Of a stretch of 64,000 nucleotides of DNA, positions 39,670 through 49,208 are shown in pieces. The number at the start of each line of letters is the position of its first letter. Positions within the stretch are counted from its first letter, which is position 1. Origin of the DNA: an uncultured Pelagibacteraceae bacterium. Lineage in GTDB: Bacteria; Pseudomonadota; Alphaproteobacteria; Pelagibacterales; Pelagibacteraceae. The position numbers were made by a program, and so were the translations under genes. Below the pieces are notes generated by a model that was not told where the DNA came from, ran no database searches, and saw nothing but the letters and a program-made list of their open reading frames with translations. The DNA lies in assembly GCA_902603555.1 (NCBI GenBank), contig CACKVD010000001.1, positions 43,785 through 107,784 on the forward strand, in the 5' to 3' direction.

Positions 39670-40413
39670 TTAATTATTAAATAATTCGCCAAAACCTTCA
39701 ACTTTATTATTATAATTTATTTCTTTGAGGGTATCCCAAATTAAAGTTTGGTTACTTGATAAAACAACTTTATTTATTTTTTTTTCTAATTCACTAATTA
39801 CTGAAAGTACTGGTAATGCAGTACAAGAAATAAATAAAGCATCACTCTTAGTGAGATCTATTTTTGCAAGTATTTCAAATACATGTTGTGGATCAACTTT
39901 ACCAATATCTAGATCTGAAGCTATATCAAAATAAGAAAGTTCATCAATTTCAATATTTTCTTTTTTAAAATAATTAATTACAGATTGATTTATTTCATCT
40001 GTATAAGGAGTAAAAATTGACAATCTTTTTATCTTTAAACTTTTAATTGCATTTATTGCTGATGTTATTGGTGTTGTGACTTTGGTATTTGGTTTTGCTG
40101 AATTTACTTTGTCATGAATTGATTGATAACCAGCAGCAATTGTTCCTGAAGTACATCCATAAGCAACACAATCCAATTTTTGACCTGGCAGAATATCCTC
40201 AGCAACTTTTGGAATATCATCTGCCATTTTTTTTAATGTTGCATTCGTTAAAGGATTGTAACATTTAATTCTATTGCAGTATAAATCTATGTCCTTACCA
40301 TATATTACATTATTAAAATCTTTTTCGATTCTAAAATCAGTAGCTAATGTAATTAACCCTACCCTCGGATTATGCTTTTTTAGATATTTCGGTTCTATCT
40401 TAGTTAATTTCAT
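39670..40413 (-). CDS. eutA: Asp/Glu racemase superfamily, EutA-like (ectoine utilisation)
   Basis: YGCTSGTIAAG (Cys) and FISCTALPVLSVI (Cys); maleate isomerase/AMDase-like; adjacent DoeA-like gene. Confidence 0.6.
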   Translation of the reverse strand: MKLTKIEPKYLKKHNPRVGLITLATDFRIEKDFNNVIYGKDIDLYCNRIKCYNPLTNATLKKMADDIPKVAEDILPGQKLDCVAYGCTSGTIAAGYQSIHDKVNSAKPNTKVTTPITSAINAIKSLKIKRLSIFTPYTDEINQSVINYFKKENIEIDELSYFDIASDLDIGKVDPQHVFEILAKIDLTKSDALFISCTALPVLSVISELEKKINKVVLSSNQTLIWDTLKEINYNNKVEGFGELFNN

Positions 40414-40553
40414 TTAAAGCTTGATTAAATATATATTGATTAAATAGTCTAGTTAAATTACAGTTCTATTTAAGCGATACATAACTCGTCGATATTTACA
40501 AAATACGAAAGTGGGATCAATCGTCTTAGATTTAATTATTTAAGGAGGTTCGA

Positions 40554-41720
40554 ATGAAATTTGGATATTTTTGCAATACCACAAACTGGGATCATAAACC
40601 CTATGATCAATTATTAGATGAAACTAAAGAGATCACTACTTACTGTGATGAAAATAATTGGAACTCTATTTGGTACACTGAACATCACTTTAATCATGAG
40701 GGAATGGAGTCTTGTACTAACCCAATAATGATGGGTGTTGATGCTGCTGCAAGAACTAAACAAATAAGAATAGGTCAAGCTTGTAATGTTATCACTTTCC
40801 ATAACCCAATAAGATTAGCAGAGGACATCGCTTTATTAGATCAATTATCCAATGGAAGAGTTGAGGTTGGAATTGGTAGAGGTATTTATGGAAGGGAAGC
40901 AATCAATATGAATAAAGAGGCTGATCTTAAAGATCAGGCTAAAAACTTTAGATTGTTCGATGAAACTCTAACAATAATGAAAAAAGCTTGGACTGAGGAA
41001 TTTTTTAGTCACAAAGGAGAATTTTACACTTATCCATCACCAAACTTTGTTTGGCAACATGACATGAGTCCACCAAGTGAAAAATTTTTAGATACAAAAA
41101 CAAATGAAATTAAAAAAATAAGTATTGTTCCAAAACCAAAACAAGCGCCTCATCCTCCAATTTGGCAGGTGGTAGACGGTGCAAGATCAATTGAATGGGC
41201 AGCACAAAATGGTCTTAACACTATAATGTGGATACCAACTGTAAAAGCTTTGAAGAAAAGATTTGAGATATATAAAGATGCAAAATCAAAAGCTGAAAAT
41301 AGAGATGTTCCATTAGGAGAAGGAATTTCTTTAGTTAGAGATATGTTTGTTGCAGAAACTATGGAAGAAGCAGAAAAATTAGCTGGGGAACACATCATAA
41401 ATTATATGAAATGGGTTTGTCATTGGAGAGGTTTAGGAAATCATATGGACCCAGGTGAAGAATTGCCAGAGACAAAACATAAATTAGATCTTCTAAATTA
41501 TGATTTCTTACATAAAAGAAATTTATTATTTGGTACTCCTGAATATGTAGTTAATAAAATAAATGAATTAAAATCAGAATTAAACTTACAAAACCTACAA
41601 GTTTGGTCAAACTTCCCTGGAATTGATCACAAAGCTTGTATGAGAAGTATAAAGTTGTTTAATGATGAAGTAATACCTAAAATTAACTTTGATGACGACG
41701 ATATTGAGAAAGCCAGTTAG
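40554..41720 (+). CDS. LLM class (luciferase-like) flavin-dependent monooxygenase
   Basis: NSIWYTEHHFNHEG, IRIGQACNVITFHNPIRLAEDIALLDQLSNGRVEVGIGRGI; SD aaggaggtt. Confidence 0.9.
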   Translation: MKFGYFCNTTNWDHKPYDQLLDETKEITTYCDENNWNSIWYTEHHFNHEGMESCTNPIMMGVDAAARTKQIRIGQACNVITFHNPIRLAEDIALLDQLSNGRVEVGIGRGIYGREAINMNKEADLKDQAKNFRLFDETLTIMKKAWTEEFFSHKGEFYTYPSPNFVWQHDMSPPSEKFLDTKTNEIKKISIVPKPKQAPHPPIWQVVDGARSIEWAAQNGLNTIMWIPTVKALKKRFEIYKDAKSKAENRDVPLGEGISLVRDMFVAETMEEAEKLAGEHIINYMKWVCHWRGLGNHMDPGEELPETKHKLDLLNYDFLHKRNLLFGTPEYVVNKINELKSELNLQNLQVWSNFPGIDHKACMRSIKLFNDEVIPKINFDDDDIEKAS

Positions 41721-42307
41721 TGAAACTTGAATTAAGGAAGTTTACAAAATTTGTAGATAAAACTTTTATTGAAGGTGGAAAAGAAGCTAAAGAACCAGTT
41801 TTACTTGTTTCGGTAGCAGCTGTTTTTAAAAACCCTTGGGCTGGACAAGGTTTTGTTGAAGACTTAAAACCAATCATTTTAGATTTAGCTCCAAAACTTG
41901 GTGATATATTGGTACCAGAATTAATTAAAGAAATTGGATCACCTGAAAAAATTTTAGCTTATGGAAAAGCTGGCACTGCAGGATTGAATGGTGAAATAGA
42001 ACATGCATCAGCTTTTATTCATACTTTAAGATTTGGAAATAAATTTAGAGACGCTGTTGGTGGTACTTCGTATTTAAGTTTTACAAATACAAGAGGGCCT
42101 GCAGGATCTAAAATATCTATTCCTATGATGCACAAAACAGACTCTGGTTTAAGACCCTATTATTTAACTCATGAATTTACTATTCATGATGCACCATTTG
42201 ATGATGAAATTGTAATTGCAATTGGTGGTGCTTCGAGTGGAAGAGCTCATGCTAGAACTGGAGACCGTTATCAAGATATGAAAGAAATGGGATTAGATCC
42301 CAAATAA
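41720..42307 (+). CDS. DUF1185 / amino acid synthesis family protein
   Basis: AVFKNPWAGQGFVEDL, GTAGLNGEIEHASAFIHTLRFGNKFRDAVGG, IGGASSGRAHARTGDR; GTG start overlapping the previous stop. Confidence 0.8.
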   Translation: MKLELRKFTKFVDKTFIEGGKEAKEPVLLVSVAAVFKNPWAGQGFVEDLKPIILDLAPKLGDILVPELIKEIGSPEKILAYGKAGTAGLNGEIEHASAFIHTLRFGNKFRDAVGGTSYLSFTNTRGPAGSKISIPMMHKTDSGLRPYYLTHEFTIHDAPFDDEIVIAIGGASSGRAHARTGDRYQDMKEMGLDPK

Positions 42308-42311
42308 TCTA

Positions 42312-43094
42312 ATGTCCCAAAATTTTGATCCAAATCAAAATTATTATTCTTTTAATAAAAAAAAATCTGTACCTGTTGTATTTATTCATGGAGTAGGTCT
42401 TGATAATCGAATGTGGGATTATCAAATCAAATACTTCAATGAATATTCAGTTCTAACTTATGATTTGTTAGGACACGGAAAAACACCATGTGATAAAGAC
42501 AAACTTAGTCTTAAAGATTTTTCTAATCAACTTTTAGAAATTTTAGATCATTTGGAAGTTGAGAAAATAAATCTTATTGGTTTTTCTTTAGGCTCTTTGA
42601 TTGCATTGGATTTTTCATCTCATTTTCAAAAAAAAGTGGAAAAACTTATATTAATTGGCACTACTTATAAAAGATCAGATGAAGAGAGATCACTTGTATT
42701 AGATAGATATAATCAGGCAAAATTAAATAAGCCAATATCTAAGCAAGCTTTAAAAAGATGGTTTAGTGACAAATATCTTGAGGATAATCCAAAAACTTAT
42801 GATTTGTTTATGAAAATCTTAAACAAAGAACCGAAGGATCATAAAAACTTTCTTAAAGCTTATGAGCTATTTGCTAATCACTATGATGATTTTGAAGCCA
42901 TTAAAAAGATAGACAGAAAAACTTTAGTAATGACTGGTTCAGATGATGTTGGCTCTACTCCAGCAATGTCTAAAGAATTAGTAAAAGACCTTGTTAATTC
43001 TACTTATATTGAAATTAAAAATGGAAAACATCTTTGTAGTATAGAATGTGCAGATGATGTTAATATGAAAATTAAAAATTTTATTAATAATTAA
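42312..43094 (+). CDS. Alpha/beta hydrolase
   Basis: VFIHGVGLDNRMWDYQIKYF, LIGFSLGSLIALDF nucleophile elbow, C-terminal NGKHLCSIEC. Confidence 0.88.
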   Translation: MSQNFDPNQNYYSFNKKKSVPVVFIHGVGLDNRMWDYQIKYFNEYSVLTYDLLGHGKTPCDKDKLSLKDFSNQLLEILDHLEVEKINLIGFSLGSLIALDFSSHFQKKVEKLILIGTTYKRSDEERSLVLDRYNQAKLNKPISKQALKRWFSDKYLEDNPKTYDLFMKILNKEPKDHKNFLKAYELFANHYDDFEAIKKIDRKTLVMTGSDDVGSTPAMSKELVKDLVNSTYIEIKNGKHLCSIECADDVNMKIKNFINN

Positions 43095-44576
43095 ATGTCA
43101 AAAATTCAAGATTTTAAGATGTATATTAATGGTGAATGGGTAGATTCATCCTCTGGAAAAAAAATTGAAACATTAAATCCTGAAAATAATGAAGTTTGGG
43201 CAACTGTTCCTGAGGCAAATGAAAAGGATGTTGATAAAGCTGTTCAATCAGCCCAAAAAGCTTTTGAAAATAATTGGTCTACACTTCATCCAAGAGAAAG
43301 AGCAAAATATTTAAAATTAATTGCTGATCAACTAAGAGCTAATGCAGAACATCTTGGAAAAATAGAAACCATTGATACTGGTAAACTTTATAGAGAAACA
43401 AAAACTCAAGCTAATTATATTGCAGAATATTATGAATACTTTGCAGGTTTAGCTGACAAAGTAGAAGGAACTGTTGTCCCAATAGATAAACCAGATATGC
43501 AAGTTACAACAACAAGAATTCCTATAGGTGTTGTGGCTGCAATTATTCCTTGGAATTCTCAAATGCTATTAACAGCCGTTAAGCTCGCACCAGCTCTTGC
43601 AATGGGAAATACTGTTGTAATTAAAGCATCTGAACTTGCTCCAGTAACTCTTTTAGAGTTTGCAAAATTAATTGATAAAGCTGGATTACCAAAAGGAGTA
43701 ATTAATATAATTACCGGTTTAGGTGAGCCATGTGGTAAAGCATTAACTACACACAATCTTGTAGAAAGAATAGCATTCACTGGTGGGCCAGAGACTGCGA
43801 AACATATTGTTAAAAACTCTGCAGAAAATTTATCTCAAGTAAGCTTGGAACTTGGTGGTAAAAGTCCAGTTGTAATATTTGATGATGCTGATCAAGAAAA
43901 TGCTTTAAATGGAATAACTGCAGGAATATTTGGAGCAAGTGGTCAAAGTTGCATTGCAGGATCTAGGCTTTATTTACAATCTAGTATTTATGATGAATTT
44001 TTAAAAAAATTAATTTCAAAAGCTGAAAAAATAAAATTGGGTGGTCCAATGGAAAAAGATACACAAATGGGACCATTAAATAGTTTTAAACAATTAGAAA
44101 ACATAGAAAAAAATATAAAAGCAACTATTGAACAAGGTGGAAAGATTAGATGCGGCGGAAAAAGATCTTCTGTTTCTAATAAAGGTTACTACTTTCCAGC
44201 AACAATTATAGAATGTGAAAATCACAACCTTCCTGTTGCAGAAAATGAATTATTCGGTCCTATATTATCAGTTATGAAGTTTGATAAAGAAGATGAGGTA
44301 ATAAATAAAATGAACGATAACAAATATGGACTTTCATCTGGAGTTTATACTTCTAACTTTGCGCGTGGCTTAAGAGTATCTAAAGCTATACGCGCTGGTA
44401 TAGTTTTCATAAATACTTACCGATTAATCTCTCCAATGGCTCCTTTTGGTGGTATTAAAGATAGTGGTTATGGCAAAGAAGCCGGCATTGAGTCTATTAA
44501 AGAATACACAAGAATTAAGACCACATGGTATAATTCATCAGACAAACCGATGACTGATCCATTTACAATGGGTTAG
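43095..44576 (+). CDS. Aldehyde dehydrogenase family protein
   Basis: IIPWNSQMLLTAVKLAPALAMGNTVVIKASE, SLELGGKSPVVIF, GASGQSCIAGSR. Confidence 0.92.
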   Translation: MSKIQDFKMYINGEWVDSSSGKKIETLNPENNEVWATVPEANEKDVDKAVQSAQKAFENNWSTLHPRERAKYLKLIADQLRANAEHLGKIETIDTGKLYRETKTQANYIAEYYEYFAGLADKVEGTVVPIDKPDMQVTTTRIPIGVVAAIIPWNSQMLLTAVKLAPALAMGNTVVIKASELAPVTLLEFAKLIDKAGLPKGVINIITGLGEPCGKALTTHNLVERIAFTGGPETAKHIVKNSAENLSQVSLELGGKSPVVIFDDADQENALNGITAGIFGASGQSCIAGSRLYLQSSIYDEFLKKLISKAEKIKLGGPMEKDTQMGPLNSFKQLENIEKNIKATIEQGGKIRCGGKRSSVSNKGYYFPATIIECENHNLPVAENELFGPILSVMKFDKEDEVINKMNDNKYGLSSGVYTSNFARGLRVSKAIRAGIVFINTYRLISPMAPFGGIKDSGYGKEAGIESIKEYTRIKTTWYNSSDKPMTDPFTMG

Positions 44577-44579
44577 AAC

Positions 44580-45437
44580 TTGCCTTTAAAACATTTATTA
44601 ATCTTACTTTTTATTGCAATGGCTCACGGAAGTGCATTTCCTTTTACTAAATTAGTGTTAAATGACTTTGTTCCTCCAATTCTTATGGCATCCCTGAGAA
44701 TGGGATTGGTATTGTTGATATTAATTCCTTTTTGGAAATTTAAAATACCAGAAAAAAAATACATGCCTCCATTGATAGCTTTTTCAATCTCAATGGGTGT
44801 TATGGTTTACGTATTTATGACACTTGCACTTTATTATTCTTCTATTATCTCACCGGTAATTGTAGGTTCTCAATTAGCGATCCCTTTTGGTATACTTGCT
44901 AGTGCATTCATGTTAAATGAAAATATAAGTCCAAAAAAGTGGTTTTTTATATTTTCAGCTTTTATTGGTGTATTAATAATATTTTTTGATCCTAAATTAG
45001 TAGATAATTTTTTAGGATTGTTCTTTGCAAGTTTGATGGCATTAGCTTTTGCTTTTGCTCAAGTTTTTTCAAGACAGTTAAGAGACTTAGATATTAGTTT
45101 AACTAATGCATTTACTGGTTTATTTGGTTTTATAATTTTATTGATATTATCTTTTTTGATTGAGGGTAACACTATCTCAACTATTCAGTCCATAAGTCGT
45201 AATTCTTGGATCTTAATATCCTACCAGGCAATCGTTGTTTCTTTAGGGGCCCACCTATTGATGTTTTATTTATATAAATTTTATACTGTGGGCCAAATCT
45301 TTCCTTCTTATTCTCTATTTCCAATATTTGGGATAGCTTTGAGTTTTTTAATATTTGATGAAGTTCCAACTGTTTTGTTCATATTGGGTGGGATTATTGT
45401 TATTGGTTCAGTCTTTTTGCTTCATAAAATAAGATAA
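44580..45437 (+). CDS. EamA/DMT family transporter (TTG start)
   Basis: 10-TM pattern; AMAHGSAFPFTKLVLNDFVPPILMASLRMGLVLLILIPF. Confidence 0.85.
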   Translation: MPLKHLLILLFIAMAHGSAFPFTKLVLNDFVPPILMASLRMGLVLLILIPFWKFKIPEKKYMPPLIAFSISMGVMVYVFMTLALYYSSIISPVIVGSQLAIPFGILASAFMLNENISPKKWFFIFSAFIGVLIIFFDPKLVDNFLGLFFASLMALAFAFAQVFSRQLRDLDISLTNAFTGLFGFIILLILSFLIEGNTISTIQSISRNSWILISYQAIVVSLGAHLLMFYLYKFYTVGQIFPSYSLFPIFGIALSFLIFDEVPTVLFILGGIIVIGSVFLLHKIR

Positions 45438-45512
45438 TTTACCCATTGAAAAATTTAATTAATCATAATTAAATTAGCTTTTTATAAATTGTTAACAATA
45501 AGAAGGAAAATA

Positions 45513-46694
45513 ATGAAAAAACTATTTATTGCTGCATTTATATTCGTTTCTACTTTTACTACGAATACATTTGCCGAAGTTAAAATGGGGATTATCTTAG
45601 GATTTACTGGTCCTATTGAATCTCTAACGCCAGCTATGGCTGCATCTGCAGAACTTGCTTTTAAAGAAGCTTCTGACTCAGGTTCACTATTAGGCGGAGA
45701 AACTATTTCAGTAGTAAGAGCAGACTCAACTTGTGTAGACTCAGCGGCAGCAACTGCAGCAGCTGAAGGTGTTATTTCACAAGGTGTTGCAGCTATTATG
45801 GGTGCTGACTGTTCAGGTGTTACTGGAGCAATAGCTTCAAACGTTGCTGTACCAAATGGTGTAGTAATGATTTCACCATCAGCTACATCACCAGGATTAA
45901 CTACTTTAGATGACAAAGGGTATTTCTTTAGAACTGCTCCATCTGATGCTAGAGGTGGTCAAATTTTAGCTGATATTACTAAAGACAGAAAAGTTAAAAG
46001 TGTTGCAATCACTTATACTAACAATGACTATGGAAAAGGTTTAGCAGATGTTTACAAAGCAGCTGTCGAAGGTCATGGTATTAAAGTAACTACTGTAACT
46101 GCTCACGAAGATGGTAAAGCAGACTACTCTTCTGAAGTAGCAACTCTTGCTTCAGCAGGTGGTGATGCAGTAGCTGTAATTGGTTACCTAGACCAAGGTG
46201 GTAAAGGAATTATCCAAGCTTCTTTAGATTCTGGCGCATTTGATAAATTTATTTTATCTGATGGTATGATCGGTCAATCTTTAGTTGATGCATTTGGAAA
46301 AGATTTGAAAAAATCTTTTGGTTCAATGCCGGGTTCAACTGGTAAAGGTGCAGGTGTATTCGGTAATGTAGCAAAAGCTGCTGGTATCGATAGCTCTGGT
46401 CCTTACACAGGTGAGTCATATGATGCGGCTGCTTTAATTGTTTTAGCAATGCAAGCAGGTGGATCAGCTGATAGAGCATCAATTGCAAAAAATGTGATGG
46501 ATGTTGCTAACGGTCCTGGAACAAAAATTTACCCAGGTGAACTTAAAAAAGGTTTAGATTTATTAGCTAAAGGTAAAAAAGTTGACTACGAAGGTGCAAC
46601 TGGAGTTACTTTTACTAGCGTCGGTGAAGCTGAAGGTTCTTTCTTAGAACAAGAAATCAAAGGCGGAAAATTCAAAACTAAAAAACAAAGATAA
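45513..46694 (+). CDS. livK: Branched-chain amino-acid-type ABC substrate-binding protein (start revised from 45489)
   Basis: Signal peptide MKKLFIAAFIFVSTFTTNTFA after AGAAGGAAA; KMGIILGFTGPIESLTPAMAASAELAFKEA. Confidence 0.9.
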   Translation: MKKLFIAAFIFVSTFTTNTFAEVKMGIILGFTGPIESLTPAMAASAELAFKEASDSGSLLGGETISVVRADSTCVDSAAATAAAEGVISQGVAAIMGADCSGVTGAIASNVAVPNGVVMISPSATSPGLTTLDDKGYFFRTAPSDARGGQILADITKDRKVKSVAITYTNNDYGKGLADVYKAAVEGHGIKVTTVTAHEDGKADYSSEVATLASAGGDAVAVIGYLDQGGKGIIQASLDSGAFDKFILSDGMIGQSLVDAFGKDLKKSFGSMPGSTGKGAGVFGNVAKAAGIDSSGPYTGESYDAAALIVLAMQAGGSADRASIAKNVMDVANGPGTKIYPGELKKGLDLLAKGKKVDYEGATGVTFTSVGEAEGSFLEQEIKGGKFKTKKQR

Positions 46695-46712
46695 TTTTTA
46701 ATCTTAAATTTA

Positions 46713-46747
46713 AACCCCCGGCATTAATTTGTTGGGGGTTTTTTTTT
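46713..46747 (+). terminator. Intrinsic terminator after livK
   Basis: AACCCCC-ggcattaatttgtt-GGGGGTT followed by a T run. Confidence 0.85.
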
Positions 46748-46817
46748 AAAAAAATAAATATTTATCAGCCATATATAAAGCCCAAGCTATTGCGGCACCT
46801 GTTATAATATATTTCAT
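46746..46817 (-). CDS. Putative 23-aa hydrophobic micro-ORF directly after livM
   Basis: Minus-strand MKYIITGAAIAWALYMADKYLFF*; begins 4 nt after the livM stop; too short for the ORF track; no clear SD. Confidence 0.4.
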   Translation of the reverse strand: MKYIITGAAIAWALYMADKYLFF

Positions 46818-46821
46818 AAAA

Positions 46822-48192
46822 TTATTTTATTTCTATTTTTTCAGGAAGTATACCTTTTGGTCTGTATCTCATAATTAATAATAGACCAATTCCCATCATT
46901 AAAAATCTAAAATAAGGTACACTCTCAATTAAATGAACTTTTAGAGCGTGTGTATCATCTAAACCTGCAGTTGTTAGATTTACTAAATACAATCCTATTG
47001 GTGCAGCTTCAATCCATAAGAACCAAACTGCAAAACCTCCAAGAATTGCACCAAAGTTGTTTCCACTTCCTCCAACTATAACCATGACCCAGATCAGAAA
47101 AGTGTATCGCATTGGTCTGTAACTTCCTGGGGTAAATAATCCATCTTGAGTTACTAACATCGCTCCAGCAATTCCAACAATGGCTGAGCCTAAAACAAAT
47201 ATTAAAAGATGTTGCTTAACAACATTTTTGCCCATAGCATTAGCTGCCTCTTCATTATCTCTTATAGCTCTCATCATTCTTCCCCATGGCGAATAAAGTG
47301 CTTTTTGAGTTAAAATTAAAAGAATAATTACAACTACTAAAAAAAGTCCTGAGTAACAAAGTTTTACAAAAACAGATGATCCTTCAATCACAAATTGATT
47401 AAGAGCAGCTTGTCTTTCAGCAAAATCTGAAATTAGATTCAATTTACTTGCATTAAATTTTTCAACTAAATTAATGAACCAATCTGTTTGTTGTAAATTT
47501 ACCTCGTAGGGTGCAGGACGTTTTAATCCAATTACATTTTTAACCCCTCTTGTCAGCCAATCTTCATGTTTAATAATTGCAATAACAATTTCAGATATCA
47601 ATAAGGTTGCTATCGCTAAATAATCCGCTCTTAAACCTAAGGCAACTTTACCAATTACAAATGCCAATCCACCAGCGAACAAAGCTCCAACTATCCAAGA
47701 AAAAATAATTGGGAGACCAAGTCCTCCTAAAAAACCTGTTTTTGCTGGATCTACCTCTTCAATCGCCTCAATACCAGGTTCAGATACAAATCGTATTATG
47801 ATAATTCCTAAAATGATAATTGTAGCAATAATATAAGTTCTTATTTTCGATTTTTCATATTTCTTTAAAACATATCTAACAGCTAATACCATTCCTATAA
47901 TAAGAAATAGACTGAATAAAATATTCGAACCACCTGCGCTCCAAGCTTCTTGAACTGGATTAACAGAAATTAAAACTGCTGCCAAACCACCTAATGCTGT
48001 ATATCCCATTATTCCAAAGTTAATTAGGCCAGCATAGCCCCATTGAATATTAGCACCCATTGTCATGACAGCTGAAATTAAACAAAGATTAAATATTGAT
48101 AGAGCGATATTCCAAGACTGAAATATACCCACAAGAATAATTAACCCCATCATTATACTGTAAGCTGCTATTACATTTAAATTTTTTCTCAC
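46822..48192 (-). CDS. livM: Branched-chain amino-acid ABC transporter permease LivM-like
   Basis: WGYAGLINFGIMGYTALGGLAAVL; MMRAIRDNEEAANAMGKNV; GGSGNNFGAILGG. Confidence 0.9.
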   Translation of the reverse strand: MRKNLNVIAAYSIMMGLIILVGIFQSWNIALSIFNLCLISAVMTMGANIQWGYAGLINFGIMGYTALGGLAAVLISVNPVQEAWSAGGSNILFSLFLIIGMVLAVRYVLKKYEKSKIRTYIIATIIILGIIIIRFVSEPGIEAIEEVDPAKTGFLGGLGLPIIFSWIVGALFAGGLAFVIGKVALGLRADYLAIATLLISEIVIAIIKHEDWLTRGVKNVIGLKRPAPYEVNLQQTDWFINLVEKFNASKLNLISDFAERQAALNQFVIEGSSVFVKLCYSGLFLVVVIILLILTQKALYSPWGRMMRAIRDNEEAANAMGKNVVKQHLLIFVLGSAIVGIAGAMLVTQDGLFTPGSYRPMRYTFLIWVMVIVGGSGNNFGAILGGFAVWFLWIEAAPIGLYLVNLTTAGLDDTHALKVHLIESVPYFRFLMMGIGLLLIMRYRPKGILPEKIEIK

Positions 48193-49208
48193 AATACCTT
48201 CCCTTTAAATATTCCCGATGGTCGATAGAGTAATACAATAACTAATATTGAAAACGATACTGCAAATTTATAATCTGTCGAAAGTAATTGAACTAAACCT
48301 CCAGGTTCCATACTATCAGGTAAAACATACATAAAAAATTTTCTATATGCGTATGTTAATAATATTTCAGAAAAAGCAATTACATAACCTCCTAAAAACG
48401 CTCCAAATGGATTACCAATTCCACCTACAATAGCTGCAGCAAATATTGGAAGCATGTTATTAAAATAAGTGAATGGTTTGAAACTTTTATCTAAACCATA
48501 TAGAGCACCACCAATTGTAGCTAGAATACCCGCTATAACCCAAGTTATCATGACTATTTTTTTTGGATCAATACCTGATAACAATGCCAAGTCTTCATTA
48601 TCAGAATATGCTCTCATACTTTTTCCTGTTTTAGTTTTATTTAAAAACCAAAAAAGAGATGAAACTAAAATTAGTGTTACAATAATTGTTAAGACTTGTG
48701 TTGATTTTATTGCAAGACCTTCATTTAATCCAGTCATTTCCTTAAATTCACCAGCCTTAATTAAAAATTTTTCTCCATCAAAAAATCTTCTATCAGATGG
48801 TCCAATAATTATACGAACGACAGCCTGGGTAACAAACATTACTCCAATACTTACCATTGCTAATTGTACAGGGGGACTTTTATTCACCCGGTAATATTTA
48901 AAGACATATTTATCTATCATTAGCATATATCCAATCATAAAAATAATTGCAAAAGGGATTGCTAAAAGAGCTGTGGGTAAAAATCCAAGACTAATACCAA
49001 CAGACTGAAGGTACCAAGTGAATAAGATTGTAAACATGGTTCCAAAAGACATCATGTCTCCAGTGGCAAAGTTTGCAAATCGTAAGATTCCATAGATTAA
49101 TGTTACAAAAATTGCTCCAAGTGCTAATTGAGACCCATATGTCAAAGCAGGAACAAAAATATAATTTAATAAAAGTATAATTGCGTTTACAAAATCCATA
49201 TTATCCAC
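48189..49208 (-). CDS. livH: Branched-chain amino-acid ABC transporter permease LivH-like
   Basis: GAIFVTLIYGILRFANFATGDMMSFG; MRAYSDNEDLALLSGIDPKKI. Confidence 0.9.
   Translation of the reverse strand: MDNMDFVNAIILLLNYIFVPALTYGSQLALGAIFVTLIYGILRFANFATGDMMSFGTMFTILFTWYLQSVGISLGFLPTALLAIPFAIIFMIGYMLMIDKYVFKYYRVNKSPPVQLAMVSIGVMFVTQAVVRIIIGPSDRRFFDGEKFLIKAGEFKEMTGLNEGLAIKSTQVLTIIVTLILVSSLFWFLNKTKTGKSMRAYSDNEDLALLSGIDPKKIVMITWVIAGILATIGGALYGLDKSFKPFTYFNNMLPIFAAAIVGGIGNPFGAFLGGYVIAFSEILLTYAYRKFFMYVLPDSMEPGGLVQLLSTDYKFAVSFSILVIVLLYRPSGIFKGKVL

Noticed and set aside
40487-40553. Possible SAM-V or other riboswitch upstream of the LLM monooxygenase
   Set aside because: No convincing pseudoknot or conserved riboswitch core recognised; only a strong SD (aaggaggtt) is clear
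46249-46488. 79-aa His/Leu/Gln-rich minus ORF inside livK
   Set aside because: Compositional shadow of the sense gene; low complexity
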